Below, piece after piece: positions 1-7,397 of a stretch of DNA of 19,795 bases. The notes beneath the pieces are model-generated. The model saw only the letters and a list, made by a program, of their open reading frames with translations, did not search any database and had not been told where the DNA came from. Both the position numbers and the translations under genes were made by a program. Origin of the DNA: Pseudomonadota bacterium (GTDB taxonomy: Bacteria; SAR324; XYD2-FULL-50-16; JAHJRI01); assembly GCA_022360105.1 (NCBI GenBank), contig JAKSDL010000863.1, positions 1-19,795 of the forward strand. Direction: 5' to 3'. Position 1 is the first letter of the stretch. Each line of letters opens with the position of its first letter.

Positions 1-54
1 CGTTTTAACCAAACTGAAAGAGGTTGGTTGATGGGCATCAAGATAAAGATCTAA
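1..54 (+). CDS. Possible C-terminal tail of a gene entering from the left
   Basis: Frame 1 is open from the left edge to a TAA at 52-54 and would encode a tail ending GWLMGIKIKI. The alternating hydrophobic end resembles the last strand of an outer-membrane barrel, but 17 residues are too few to assign a family. Hairpins at 95-122 and 237-257 follow it, as expected after a + strand gene. An open frame this short can occur by chance, so this is only a candidate. Confidence 0.28.
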   Translation, partial: RFNQTERGWLMGIKIKI

Positions 55-94
55 TCGAATGATGCCGCTTTTAACTGAATTGATCCGAGATCGG

Positions 95-122
95 GGAACC
101 ATAGGGGAATCCCTATGGTTCC
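95..122. repeat. Perfect 12-bp inverted repeat, 4-nt loop
   Basis: GGAACCATAGGG (95-106) and CCCTATGGTTCC (111-122) are exact reverse complements around a GAAT loop. No T run follows on either strand, so a classical intrinsic terminator is not supported. It may be an RNA 3'-end hairpin or a protein-binding palindrome. Confidence 0.7.
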
Positions 123-236
123 GGCCCTAATCTAATGATTTTATAAAAGAAAGAATTGAACTAGTTAGTAACCGGATTAATCCGTCCTATTTCGTTACCT
201 TTTCGATTTGTGATGTAGATTGTAGATTTTCTATTT

Positions 237-261
237 GGAGATAGCTACGCTATCTCCTTTT
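237..261 (+). terminator. Putative rho-independent terminator
   Basis: GGAGATAGC (237-245) pairs perfectly with GCTATCTCC (249-257) around a 3-nt loop, followed by TTTT on the + strand. It would terminate a + transcript coming from the left edge. The T run is short, so the terminator is modest. Confidence 0.45.
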
Positions 262-270
262 GTATTTCAA

Positions 271-300
271 GATGGGCAGGCTCTGCCGGCCCATCCTACA
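271..300. repeat. REP-like hairpin repeat, copy 1
   Basis: GATGGGC (271-277) pairs with GCCCATC (289-295), with partial further pairing inside, and is followed by CTACA. The same layout (GATGGG, loop, CCATCCTACA) recurs at 428-456, and the GTAGGATG motif recurs on the opposite strand by 9331-9340. This suggests a dispersed palindromic repeat family. Confidence 0.5.
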
Positions 301-427
301 GATTCCCGCGCATTTCTCAATGTCCATCCATATCTGCTTTTCCTCTTATCCATTTTTGATTCTAAAAAGAGAATCTCAAAGTATTTAGTCAGTAATGGCA
401 TGGTTTGGTAGCAGACTTGGTCGAATT

Positions 428-456
428 GATGGGTAAACGGTGCTTACCATCCTACA
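428..456. repeat. REP-like hairpin repeat, copy 2
   Basis: GATGGGTAA (428-436) pairs with TTACCATC (444-451) with one bulged G and is followed by CTACA, as in the copy at 271-300. It lies just downstream of the TpsB gene read on the - strand. Confidence 0.45.
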
Positions 457-493
457 ATGTTTCCGGAGTTCAGAAAGGGCTTACTTTTAAAGG

Positions 494-2542
494 TTAAAAC
501 ATTGCTTGCAGAGTGTACTTAAAAACTTCTGAATCATCGAAATCATCACCAATGGCTCGGAGTGGCTTAGCCCAGGTAAAATCGGAAGAAAAATTTTTGC
601 CAGAAGTATTGAATCCAACAGCCATTCCTTCCACTGTTCCGCAGGTTTCCTCAGTCGTCTTTTCACAATAGATCTCGCCCACATCTCGACCGATATAGAT
701 GGTCAAAGAGCTTAATAATCTTTCTGAAACACCCAAGGATATGGTTTTCTTCAGATCGTTTTTTAAATACCAGCCGTTGTTTCCAGAAAGGTATCTGTTG
801 GTATAGCCACGTACGCTGTAATAATTGCCGACAGATAATTGCTCACTGCTATGGAGGACGTCTTCGCTATACTGGTATCGAAAATTCGATCCAAACATCC
901 AGGGAGAGTTGCTGCGCGTGATATAATAGATCAAATTTGTGTCAAATGTGTATTTGATGAACTCAAACTTAGGTGCATCTTCATAATCGGTTTCCTCTTC
1001 ATTAAAATCATCATCTGATACAGAATCAAACCAGTCGACTCCTCTGTAGTAGGAAAGAGTACTCAAAAGTTGTCCGGAGCTAAACAACCAGGTATGAATC
1101 ATGTCTAACTGAAATACGGTTGTTTTATAGCTGGACACCTCAACCAGTTCCTTTTCAAAATAATTCTTTGTGTCTTTATGATTGATCGAAGCTTTTACTT
1201 CATACTTATTGGTCTGATCACGAAACAATTTTTTGTTGATCCTAAGCTTGCGACCTATTGTTTCTCCTTCAGAGAGATAGTTATCATTGATCCCGACAAC
1301 TTCTTGTCGGTAACTGGTTTCTGAATAGATTAACTCATAAAGGAAGCTGCCGATTGGAAATGAATAGTTTATTTCAAATCCCCTTGTCCCCTGGTATTCT
1401 TCCTGAATCTTACTGCCGTTGACTGTAATACCAAGCATATCATTGATATTAAATAGGTTGTCGTATTCAAGGGTTAAGGTTAGATCAGGATTTTCGTCTT
1501 CAAGATTTTCCTCTCCAGTGACTCCAAGTGTTACACGAAGAGGGCTGGATTTCTCATTATCGATGGCAACTTTGGTTTGACCGTGTTTAGAGCCGGGGAG
1601 GAGATTCAGCTTGGCGTCGTTCGATGGCAAACGGTTTACATTTTCGAGAGCGTTTTCCAGATCCCTGATATTGAGAACCTTCCCTTCCTGAAAAGCAAAA
1701 GCTGTTTTCACTTTCCATCGGGATTCTGATTCACCTGTGAAAAAAATTTTTTCCACCATGCCTTTAATTATTTTAACCTCAATTTCTCCATCTGAAATAT
1801 CTTGAGGAGTCAGAAAAGCTTTAGTTGTTACGTAGCCCTCTTCGAGGTAAAAACCCGAAATCTCAGCCAACAGGCCTTTTATTAGTTTGGATTCCAGGCA
1901 TTGGTCCAGATACTTATCTGTAATGTCTTTTTGTTCATCCTCCGGGAACAGATCCTTTTCATCAATATTGATCGCTTTCAATTTGATGCAAACATCCTTG
2001 GACGCCTGAGGTTTTTTGAACATAGGCTTTTCTTTCGGTTCCGCCTTTTGAGGAGCTTTTTTATGAGCATCCTTCATGATCTGATCGATTATTTCTTCCT
2101 GCTCCTTTTCGGTTTTAGGTAAAGCTGGATCAAGTGTAACCGGATAACTATCTTTTTTATCTTCTTGTCGGTGTTTTGCGATGGAGATAGAAATATTTTT
2201 CCAATCAATTTCAGCGGCTTCTTTGTCGTTTGGTTCTTCAACTAGAGGCGATGCATTTGCTTCATTAATCAAAAGGAAAGACTCACGGCGGAGATCGTCC
2301 GGCAATGTGGAATCCTGATGGGTTTGTGGCTCATTTGTTTCACTGTCATCTATAACCAGATCGTATGTCAGATACGATGCTCCGGCTATAGCAGCGGCAG
2401 TGATAAAAACTACAAGTGGTCTCAAAGCGATGATGTCTCTTATTACAGTTGTTGCTTTGTAAATATTGGATTTTTTTCCTGACTGGTCGTTTGCCGTTCT
2501 TTGTAAGGTCGAGATTATAAGAGTTGAAAAGCGCACTTCCAA
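494..2542 (-). CDS. TpsB/ShlB-FhaC family outer-membrane transporter
   Basis: Predicted two-partner-secretion transporter of the Omp85 superfamily, which exports a large TpsA exoprotein through a 16-strand outer-membrane barrel. In the longest frame, a hydrophobic segment lies at about residues 40-60, a long charged linker at 62-183, POTRA1-like sequence at 184-260 (YLEEGYVTTKAFLTPQ), POTRA2 at 262-328, and a barrel from about 334 to the C-terminal Phe682. VRGY (577-580) matches the conserved loop-6 motif of TpsB barrels. The linker before POTRA1 is unusually long. The start is doubtful: 2542 is a TTG without a Shine-Dalgarno sequence, no ATG follows before the hydrophobic segment, and a promoter match (2514-2542) overlaps it. 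A TTG at 2425 would place MRPLVVFITAAAIAGASY at the N terminus, a good signal peptide. No TpsA gene is visible on either side. Confidence 0.85.
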   Translation of the reverse strand: MEVRFSTLIISTLQRTANDQSGKKSNIYKATTVIRDIIALRPLVVFITAAAIAGASYLTYDLVIDDSETNEPQTHQDSTLPDDLRRESFLLINEANASPLVEEPNDKEAAEIDWKNISISIAKHRQEDKKDSYPVTLDPALPKTEKEQEEIIDQIMKDAHKKAPQKAEPKEKPMFKKPQASKDVCIKLKAINIDEKDLFPEDEQKDITDKYLDQCLESKLIKGLLAEISGFYLEEGYVTTKAFLTPQDISDGEIEVKIIKGMVEKIFFTGESESRWKVKTAFAFQEGKVLNIRDLENALENVNRLPSNDAKLNLLPGSKHGQTKVAIDNEKSSPLRVTLGVTGEENLEDENPDLTLTLEYDNLFNINDMLGITVNGSKIQEEYQGTRGFEINYSFPIGSFLYELIYSETSYRQEVVGINDNYLSEGETIGRKLRINKKLFRDQTNKYEVKASINHKDTKNYFEKELVEVSSYKTTVFQLDMIHTWLFSSGQLLSTLSYYRGVDWFDSVSDDDFNEEETDYEDAPKFEFIKYTFDTNLIYYITRSNSPWMFGSNFRYQYSEDVLHSSEQLSVGNYYSVRGYTNRYLSGNNGWYLKNDLKKTISLGVSERLLSSLTIYIGRDVGEIYCEKTTEETCGTVEGMAVGFNTSGKNFSSDFTWAKPLRAIGDDFDDSEVFKYTLQAMF
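2514..2542 (-). promoter_or_regulatory. Sigma70-type promoter for the TpsB gene
   Basis: On the - strand TTGGAA (2542-2537) and TATAAT (2519-2514) are separated by exactly 17 bases, predicting transcription from about 2507. This lies inside the longest open frame of the TpsB gene and argues for a translation start further downstream. Confidence 0.5.
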
Positions 2543-2759
2543 ATTTTGATTTTATAAATGCAAATCTATATCAATTCATCGTAATTTTACTGTGTGATTT
2601 TCGAAGTTGACCGACTTTAGGGAAAGTGCTGATCTTAACTGTCTATTTTTTTATTGGAATTTCAGTTAATTAGGTCTGATATTTATTGATAATCGTAGTT
2701 TGATTTTAGGTAGGAAAATCAAGAAGAGTGGTAGCTTTCTTAATCAATATAGAGATCAT

Positions 2760-3545
2760 TTATATATTATTGTGATTAAAGCTACCATTGAGTAAGAAAT
2801 ATTCTGTCTGGCGGATGGCTTCCCGGTTTTTGGTGAGGCCGCGGTGATCGTCGTGGATGGTGATCATATCTTTCATGCCCTGAAGCTTCATATTTTCGAT
2901 AGCTACCATGCCATCGTCAGCACCTGGCAAGGTATCTTCGGAACCTGAAAAGTAGGATTTGTCTCCTGCAATGATGCCGAGGTAAAAATCAGCCGGTCCC
3001 AAATCAGCTAAAAATGCGTTATCAACAGTGCGCAAGTCATAAGCTGCCGGGCCAGCGATCGACTTGTAAAACGGATGGTTTTTCAACATATCGGCCCATT
3101 GAGATCCCTGGTTAGGAGGACTGATCATAACCACTTTTCCGGCTTGCTTTAAGGTATTCTTTTTAAAATACTGCCGAAGCAGGATACCACCCATAGAGTG
3201 CGTGACAAAGTGTATTTTCTGCTCGGATTTTGCTGGAATTGCATTGATGACAGGCCGCAAATAGAGTTTTTCAAGTTCCTCGATACTCCCTTCGGTGGAG
3301 GGGTAGTTCAGATTCAAGACTTGGTATCCCCGTGTTGTAAAGTAATCTTCAAAATCAGCCAGGCGGGATGAACGATTCCAAAGGCCATGAATCATGACGA
3401 TGTAGTCGGTGCCTTTATTTTCCATGCTTGCGACGGTTTCTGGAGATATATTCTTTTGCAGACTGCAAGCCGGAAAGATAAAAACCGATAACAAAATCAG
3501 TCCGATTTTAAGCCTTTTGTTTAAAGCAATGTGCTTCCGGGTCAT
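2760..3545 (-). CDS. Alpha/beta-hydrolase lipase-like lipoprotein
   Basis: Predicted serine hydrolase of the triacylglycerol lipase/esterase type, 261 residues. The N terminus is basic then hydrophobic and ends in FPAC (Cys27), a non-ideal lipobox, suggesting a lipoprotein or at least an exported protein. MIHGLW (51-56) carries the oxyanion His-Gly. THSMGG (115-120) is the nucleophile elbow with Ser117. Asp210 or Asp211 in PGADDGMVA and His234 in HDDHRG are the likely remaining triad members, matching the order Ser, Asp, His. It starts 35 bp downstream of the metallo-hydrolase gene and is probably cotranscribed with it. The Shine-Dalgarno is weak (AGAG region). Both enzymes are exported hydrolases, so a shared role in envelope or external lipid breakdown is plausible; the actual substrate cannot be read from the sequence. 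Confidence 0.87.
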   Translation of the reverse strand: MTRKHIALNKRLKIGLILLSVFIFPACSLQKNISPETVASMENKGTDYIVMIHGLWNRSSRLADFEDYFTTRGYQVLNLNYPSTEGSIEELEKLYLRPVINAIPAKSEQKIHFVTHSMGGILLRQYFKKNTLKQAGKVVMISPPNQGSQWADMLKNHPFYKSIAGPAAYDLRTVDNAFLADLGPADFYLGIIAGDKSYFSGSEDTLPGADDGMVAIENMKLQGMKDMITIHDDHRGLTKNREAIRQTEYFLLNGSFNHNNI

Positions 3546-3580
3546 TTTCTTATACTCTCTACTATTTCATTTGATTGATT

Positions 3581-4684
3581 TCAATTTTTCAATTCAGCCA
3601 GACGCACATCCCACCAACGCTGATTCGGAATATAATGATTGTATACGGTGGTATCGCCTACAACAGGCGTCGCTATTTTTACGTTTTCCTTCTGTGCAGC
3701 GGTGGCAAGTCTGTTCATCGGTTCATACCAGGAATGTAGCGAAAGATCGAAGGTTCCCCAGTGAATGGGATGCAAAATCTTTCCGTTTAGGTCTATATGA
3801 GCCTGAACAGTCTCCTCGGGAAACATATGAACGTAACGCCACTTCTCATTGTAAGCGCCGCATTCGATAAACGTCAGATCAAAAGGACCGTAGACGTTGC
3901 CAATCTGTTTGAAACCTTCAAAGTAACCGGAATCTCCACTAAAATAGACCCGGTGGTTGTCGGTTTTCATTACCCAGGAAGCCCACAAGGTCTTATCCCT
4001 GTCTATTAGATTTCTCCCCGAAAAATGTTGGGCCGGAGTGGCTGCCAATGTCAATCGACCGCCAATTGTTTTTTCTTCCCACCAATCAAGTTCTACAATC
4101 TTGTCTTTGGGAACATTCCAGTTGATCAGTCGCTGCCCGACGCCAAGCGGAACAAAGAACCGGTGGGTAATTGGTTCCAACTGTCGAATTGTTGCCTTGT
4201 TTAGATGATCATAGTGGTCGTGTGATATAATGATAGCATCCAGATATTCAAGATCGGTTGGATTGAAAGGGATTTCTCCGTTGAAACGACTGGGACCGAC
4301 AATGGAGATGCTTTTTTCAAACACAGGATCCAGCGCCAGACGGAATCCATCGATATTTATCAGAATAGAGGAATGTCCCAGCCAGGTAGCACTTAAATGG
4401 TTGTCAGCCTTGGAGTGAAATTCATTTAGATCTGCTTTCTGTTTCGGCAACTCATAGTTTGGTTTCCGATCATTGTCGATCGTGAGAAAATCCCAGGTGG
4501 TTGCCATCATTTGTCCGAAAGATGGCTCTTCCCACTGAACCGGATTGGCAAATTTGCCATTTTTGAACTGAGAAGAGTTTTCTACTTTCATTTTATTAAC
4601 CCCGTAGTTAATGCTGGTGCAGGAATGGGCGAACAACAATCCGAACAGGCCTAAAGACACGGTGAGTAAAACACTCTTTTTCAT
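3581..4684 (-). CDS. NAPE-PLD-like metallo-beta-lactamase-fold lipoprotein
   Basis: Predicted zinc hydrolase of the COG2220 / N-acyl-phosphatidylethanolamine phospholipase D type, 367 residues. The leader ends near Cys22 (FAHSC), suggesting a lipoprotein. The core runs from WLGHSS (101-106) through ALDPVF (117-122) to the metal motif HDHYDH (155-160). Further predicted ligands are His220 (TPAQH), Asp251 (FSGDSGY) and His308 (HPIHWGTF). ELDWWEE, PAQHFSG, LWASW and GPFDL closely resemble the mammalian NAPE-PLD pattern, placing it nearer that branch than the sugar-lactone UlaG branch. In that family the enzyme releases N-acylethanolamine from N-acyl-PE; here that activity is inferred. It precedes the lipase-like gene by 35 bp. 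The start ATG at 4684 has an AAGAGA sequence upstream. Confidence 0.88.
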   Translation of the reverse strand: MKKSVLLTVSLGLFGLLFAHSCTSINYGVNKMKVENSSQFKNGKFANPVQWEEPSFGQMMATTWDFLTIDNDRKPNYELPKQKADLNEFHSKADNHLSATWLGHSSILINIDGFRLALDPVFEKSISIVGPSRFNGEIPFNPTDLEYLDAIIISHDHYDHLNKATIRQLEPITHRFFVPLGVGQRLINWNVPKDKIVELDWWEEKTIGGRLTLAATPAQHFSGRNLIDRDKTLWASWVMKTDNHRVYFSGDSGYFEGFKQIGNVYGPFDLTFIECGAYNEKWRYVHMFPEETVQAHIDLNGKILHPIHWGTFDLSLHSWYEPMNRLATAAQKENVKIATPVVGDTTVYNHYIPNQRWWDVRLAELKN

Positions 4685-4723
4685 AAATTTCTCTTGGATG
4701 TTTGGTTACGATCAGTCGATATA

Positions 4724-4751
4724 AGGATACAATCTATCGACCGGTTGTCAG
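4724..4751 (-). promoter_or_regulatory. Candidate promoter for the two-hydrolase operon
   Basis: On the - strand CTGACA (4751-4746) and TATCCT (4729-4724) lie 16 bases apart, about 40 bases upstream of the metallo-hydrolase start. The -35 is good and the -10 weak, so the call is tentative. Confidence 0.33.
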
Positions 4752-5004
4752 AAAAGTTTTTTTAGTATGTTAAGAAATCGTTAAAATGATTGACCATTTA
4801 TTTTCAAAGCCTAATTTTTTCCAGCAAAAGAGCTTTCTGAATGGAGAAATACCGGCTTTTTTGCCATTATGGACATAGAGCCGGTCACTTAACCTTTTTC
4901 GTTGGCCGGCGTGACTGTTGCTTCAATAGTTGCATCCTAATTTATATTTGTTTTGTGTTTTCATAACTTTTTGATCAAACGATCATTCATTTATAGCCAA
5001 TCGG

Positions 5005-5035
5005 TTTTCATTCTGCGCTGAAAACAGGTTATAAT
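5005..5035 (+). promoter_or_regulatory. Candidate promoter upstream of the CGGC-like gene
   Basis: A perfect TATAAT occurs at 5030-5035, 44 bases before the ATG at 5080. The -35 is poor: TTTTCA at 5005-5010 leaves a 19-base spacer. The call rests mostly on the -10 element. Confidence 0.38.
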
Positions 5036-5079
5036 ACTTTATTACCTCTCGAATATTACTTAAAACCAAATCCGTTAAA

Positions 5080-5469
5080 ATGCAGGGAAAACGAAAAATT
5101 GCCATTATCGTGCGACATGAAACGTCTCAAAAGTGTATCGGAAAAGGTTGTTTGAGGGCATTTAATACCTATGAGGATTCCTTTGAGAGGTATCAAGGCG
5201 AAGAAATTGAGCTGGTGGCTTTTTGTGACGATAGTGGTGTGTCGGATGATCCTATTGAAAACCTGAAGACACGCATAGAGAAATTTAAAAAACATGGGGT
5301 GGACACCGTACATGTTTCTACCTGCAATCGAGCTAAAAATCCTAACTATGAAACAATGCTGGAATTATTATCAGAGGCATTTGACGTTGTCGGATATACC
5401 CATGGGTCTGCCAAACGAAAATCTAAGACTGAAACCCAATTCAGTGATGAGGAGCTTAGCAATCTTTAA
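5080..5469 (+). CDS. CGGC-domain-like protein with degenerate CGGC motif
   Basis: A 129-residue soluble protein. The opening KIAIIVRHETSQKC, the following GKGCLRAF (Cys19 and Cys24), EGEEIELV-like sequence YQGEEIELVAF (38-48) and the segment KKHGVDTVHVSTC (Cys82) follow the pattern of the CGGC domain family (PF08821), a putative metal-binding family of unknown function. However, the site where the family normally carries CGGC reads FCDDSGV (48-54), leaving only Cys49. The family assignment is from memory of the pattern. The charged C-terminal tail (112-129) looks disordered. No Shine-Dalgarno precedes the ATG. It is 129 bp upstream of the GAF/HD-GYP gene on the same strand. Confidence 0.72.
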   Translation: MQGKRKIAIIVRHETSQKCIGKGCLRAFNTYEDSFERYQGEEIELVAFCDDSGVSDDPIENLKTRIEKFKKHGVDTVHVSTCNRAKNPNYETMLELLSEAFDVVGYTHGSAKRKSKTETQFSDEELSNL

Positions 5470-5490
5470 GAGGATACTGGCGAGTTTTTT

Positions 5491-5519
5491 TTAATATTGG
5501 TCTGTTTTTCCGGTATAAA
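5491..5519 (+). promoter_or_regulatory. Candidate promoter for the GAF/HD-GYP gene
   Basis: TTAATA (5491-5496) and TATAAA (5514-5519) are 17 bases apart, 80 bases upstream of the ATG at 5599. Each hexamer deviates from consensus, so support is limited. Confidence 0.33.
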
Positions 5520-5598
5520 TGCTGATTTTGGATCGCTTTTTGAAAGTCACTAACAACCTTTTATCATCAAGTTTCACCAGGACAAACAAGTTGCAGGC

Positions 5599-6825
5599 AT
5601 GGACGAAAACATAAAATTGAAGGAACTGGTCAGGCTCGGTACTGAGCTGAATAACATACACGATGTGGATATTCTGCTTGAGAGAATTCTCCATGAAGCG
5701 CGAGCATTTGCTCACGCGGATGCAGGAACAATTTACATTATTGAGGGTGATTTCTTGGTGTTTAGCAATGCTCAGAATGACTCCTTACAGAGTAAACTGC
5801 CTCCAGGTGACAAGCTTCCCTATGTCAGTTTCAAAATTCCCATCAATCACAACTCCATTTGTGGTTATGTAGCTCAAACCGGTGAGATTCTAAATATAGA
5901 CGATGTTTACAACATTCCGGAAAACGTTGAGTACCGATTTGATTCCAATTACGATAAACGCGCAAACTACCGCACCAAATCCATGCTCACCATTCCGCTG
6001 AAATCCGAGACGGAAGCTGTGATCGGTGCATTACAGATAATCAATTCGAAAGACGAAAACGGGGAGGTTGATCCTTTTGATGAAGATGAGGCGATGTTTG
6101 CCCATCATTTTGCTGCTACCGCAAGTATGGTTTTGCAAAGGGCACAGATGACCAGAGCCTTGTTATTGAGAATGATTGATATGGCCAGGTTGCGTGATCC
6201 CAAAGAAACAGGTGCTCATGTAAACAGAGTAGGTGCGTATTCTGTTGAAATTTATGAACGGTGGGCATTGAGCAAGGGATATCCCAAGGAAGAGATCGAT
6301 AAAAACAGGGATATGTTGCGTATGGCTGCCATGCTCCACGATGTGGGAAAGGTTGCCATATCTGATACCATTCTAAAAAAGCCGGGACGATTTACAGAGG
6401 ATGAATATGAAATCATGAAAACCCATGCCTGGACCGGCGCCCAGCTTTTTCTGGACAAACAATCCAAATTTGATGAAATGGCAGCCCAGGTAGCTGTGGA
6501 TCATCATGAAAACTGGGATGGTACCGGATATCCCGGTCATATCGACTTGAGAACCGGGAAAGCATTAAAAACCGATGCTAACGGAAATCCACTACCAAAA
6601 AAAGGTGAAGAGATATCCATTTACGGACGGGTTGTCTCGCTGGCTGATGTTTATGATGCACTTTCGTGCAGACGTGTTTATAAGAAAGCCTGGAGTGAAG
6701 AAGATGTATTAAATGAGATCAAAAAAGAAAAAGGTAAAAAATTCGATCCTGAAGTTGTGGATGCCTTTTTTAAATCACTCGATCTGCTAAAGTCGATCTA
6801 CACAAAATACCCCGATAATGAATAA
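5599..6825 (+). CDS. GAF and HD-GYP domain c-di-GMP phosphodiesterase
   Basis: Cytoplasmic signalling protein of 408 residues. A GAF sensory domain spans about residues 15-180 (ending FAATASMVLQ), and an HD-GYP domain spans about 200-400. Metal and catalytic positions expected for an active enzyme are present: HD at 247-248 in LHDVGK, His276 in MKTHAW, HHENWDGTGYP at 302-312 including GYP (310-312), and Asp350 in SLADVYDAL. The protein should hydrolyse cyclic di-GMP in response to a ligand or protein bound by GAF. A roughly 25-residue insert (313-337) separates GYP from the next conserved block, a pattern I recall from GAF-linked HD-GYP proteins. There is no membrane segment. It lies 133 bp upstream of a single-domain response regulator, a likely functional partner. 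Confidence 0.93.
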   Translation: MDENIKLKELVRLGTELNNIHDVDILLERILHEARAFAHADAGTIYIIEGDFLVFSNAQNDSLQSKLPPGDKLPYVSFKIPINHNSICGYVAQTGEILNIDDVYNIPENVEYRFDSNYDKRANYRTKSMLTIPLKSETEAVIGALQIINSKDENGEVDPFDEDEAMFAHHFAATASMVLQRAQMTRALLLRMIDMARLRDPKETGAHVNRVGAYSVEIYERWALSKGYPKEEIDKNRDMLRMAAMLHDVGKVAISDTILKKPGRFTEDEYEIMKTHAWTGAQLFLDKQSKFDEMAAQVAVDHHENWDGTGYPGHIDLRTGKALKTDANGNPLPKKGEEISIYGRVVSLADVYDALSCRRVYKKAWSEEDVLNEIKKEKGKKFDPEVVDAFFKSLDLLKSIYTKYPDNE

Positions 6826-6958
6826 TGGTTGTTAGGCGAACCTGTCAATCCTGAGATCAAAAGTATCGATTGTTTTTTGCCACTGGATTTTACTCTGTTT
6901 CCATGGCATAAAATAAGAAACCAAACTAAAGCAAGCGGTAACAAATCAATGGAGAAAT

Positions 6959-7366
6959 ATGAAATGTTTGATTGTTGAGGACAACAGACAGGATTATCAA
7001 TTGCTTTCCAGAATGTTGATGAATTATGGGGACAGTGATTTTGCGGAAAATGGTCAGGATGCGTTCGAGATTTTCAAACAGGCTCGAGCAGCCGAGGAAC
7101 CTTATGATGTCATTTTTTTGGATATTATGATGCCCGGCATGGACGGCAATGAGGTATTGCGCAAAATCAGGGAGTGGGAGAAAAGTAACCTGGGGAACGG
7201 CAAACCTGTGCAGATAGTGATGGCATCGTCAAAAAGCGATACCGATACCATCATTACCAGTTATGACGATGGTTGCCAGCACTTCTTCATGAAGCCTTAT
7301 GATAAAAACGATCTGGTTCTACTCATGGAGAAGATGGGGTTTGAGAAGACCAGCCAGTCACCCTGA
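6959..7366 (+). CDS. Single-domain response regulator (CheY-like)
   Basis: A 135-residue receiver domain without output domain. The acidic pocket is Glu7-Asp8 (IVEDN), the phosphoacceptor is Asp55 in FLDIMMPGMDG, the switch Ser90 lies in VMASS, and the conserved Lys112 lies in FMKPYD. All canonical residues are kept, so phosphorylation is expected. A GGAG at 6951-6954 precedes the ATG with good spacing. No histidine kinase lies in the window; the neighbour upstream is the GAF/HD-GYP protein, so it may act through protein-protein contacts with that enzyme or with a distant kinase. It ends convergently, 31 bp from the rubredoxin gene. Confidence 0.92.
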   Translation: MKCLIVEDNRQDYQLLSRMLMNYGDSDFAENGQDAFEIFKQARAAEEPYDVIFLDIMMPGMDGNEVLRKIREWEKSNLGNGKPVQIVMASSKSDTDTIITSYDDGCQHFFMKPYDKNDLVLLMEKMGFEKTSQSP

Positions 7367-7397
7367 AATCCAAACCCTCTATCTTTGGGGAACAAAG

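Larger units (their letters stand above)
55..493. other. Non-coding interval with several hairpins
   Basis: No credible gene is seen here on either strand. The interval holds a perfect 12-bp palindrome (95-122), a 9-bp hairpin with a T run (237-261), and two related hairpin repeats ending in CATCCTACA (271-300 and 428-456). It lies between a possible + gene ending at 54 and the 3' end of the TpsB gene on the - strand, so some of these hairpins may serve as 3' ends of transcripts. Confidence 0.6.
4685..5079. other. Divergent intergenic region
   Basis: This 395-bp AT-rich gap separates the - strand hydrolase operon from the + strand signalling genes. It holds candidate promoters for both directions (4724-4751 on -, about 5005-5035 on +). 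No small reading frame, RNA gene or clear repeat was seen in the middle. Confidence 0.55.

Noticed and set aside
3409..4418. Open frames on the + strand opposite the lipase and metallo-hydrolase genes
   Set aside because: They overlap two genes with clear active-site motifs and have no recognisable motifs or start signals.
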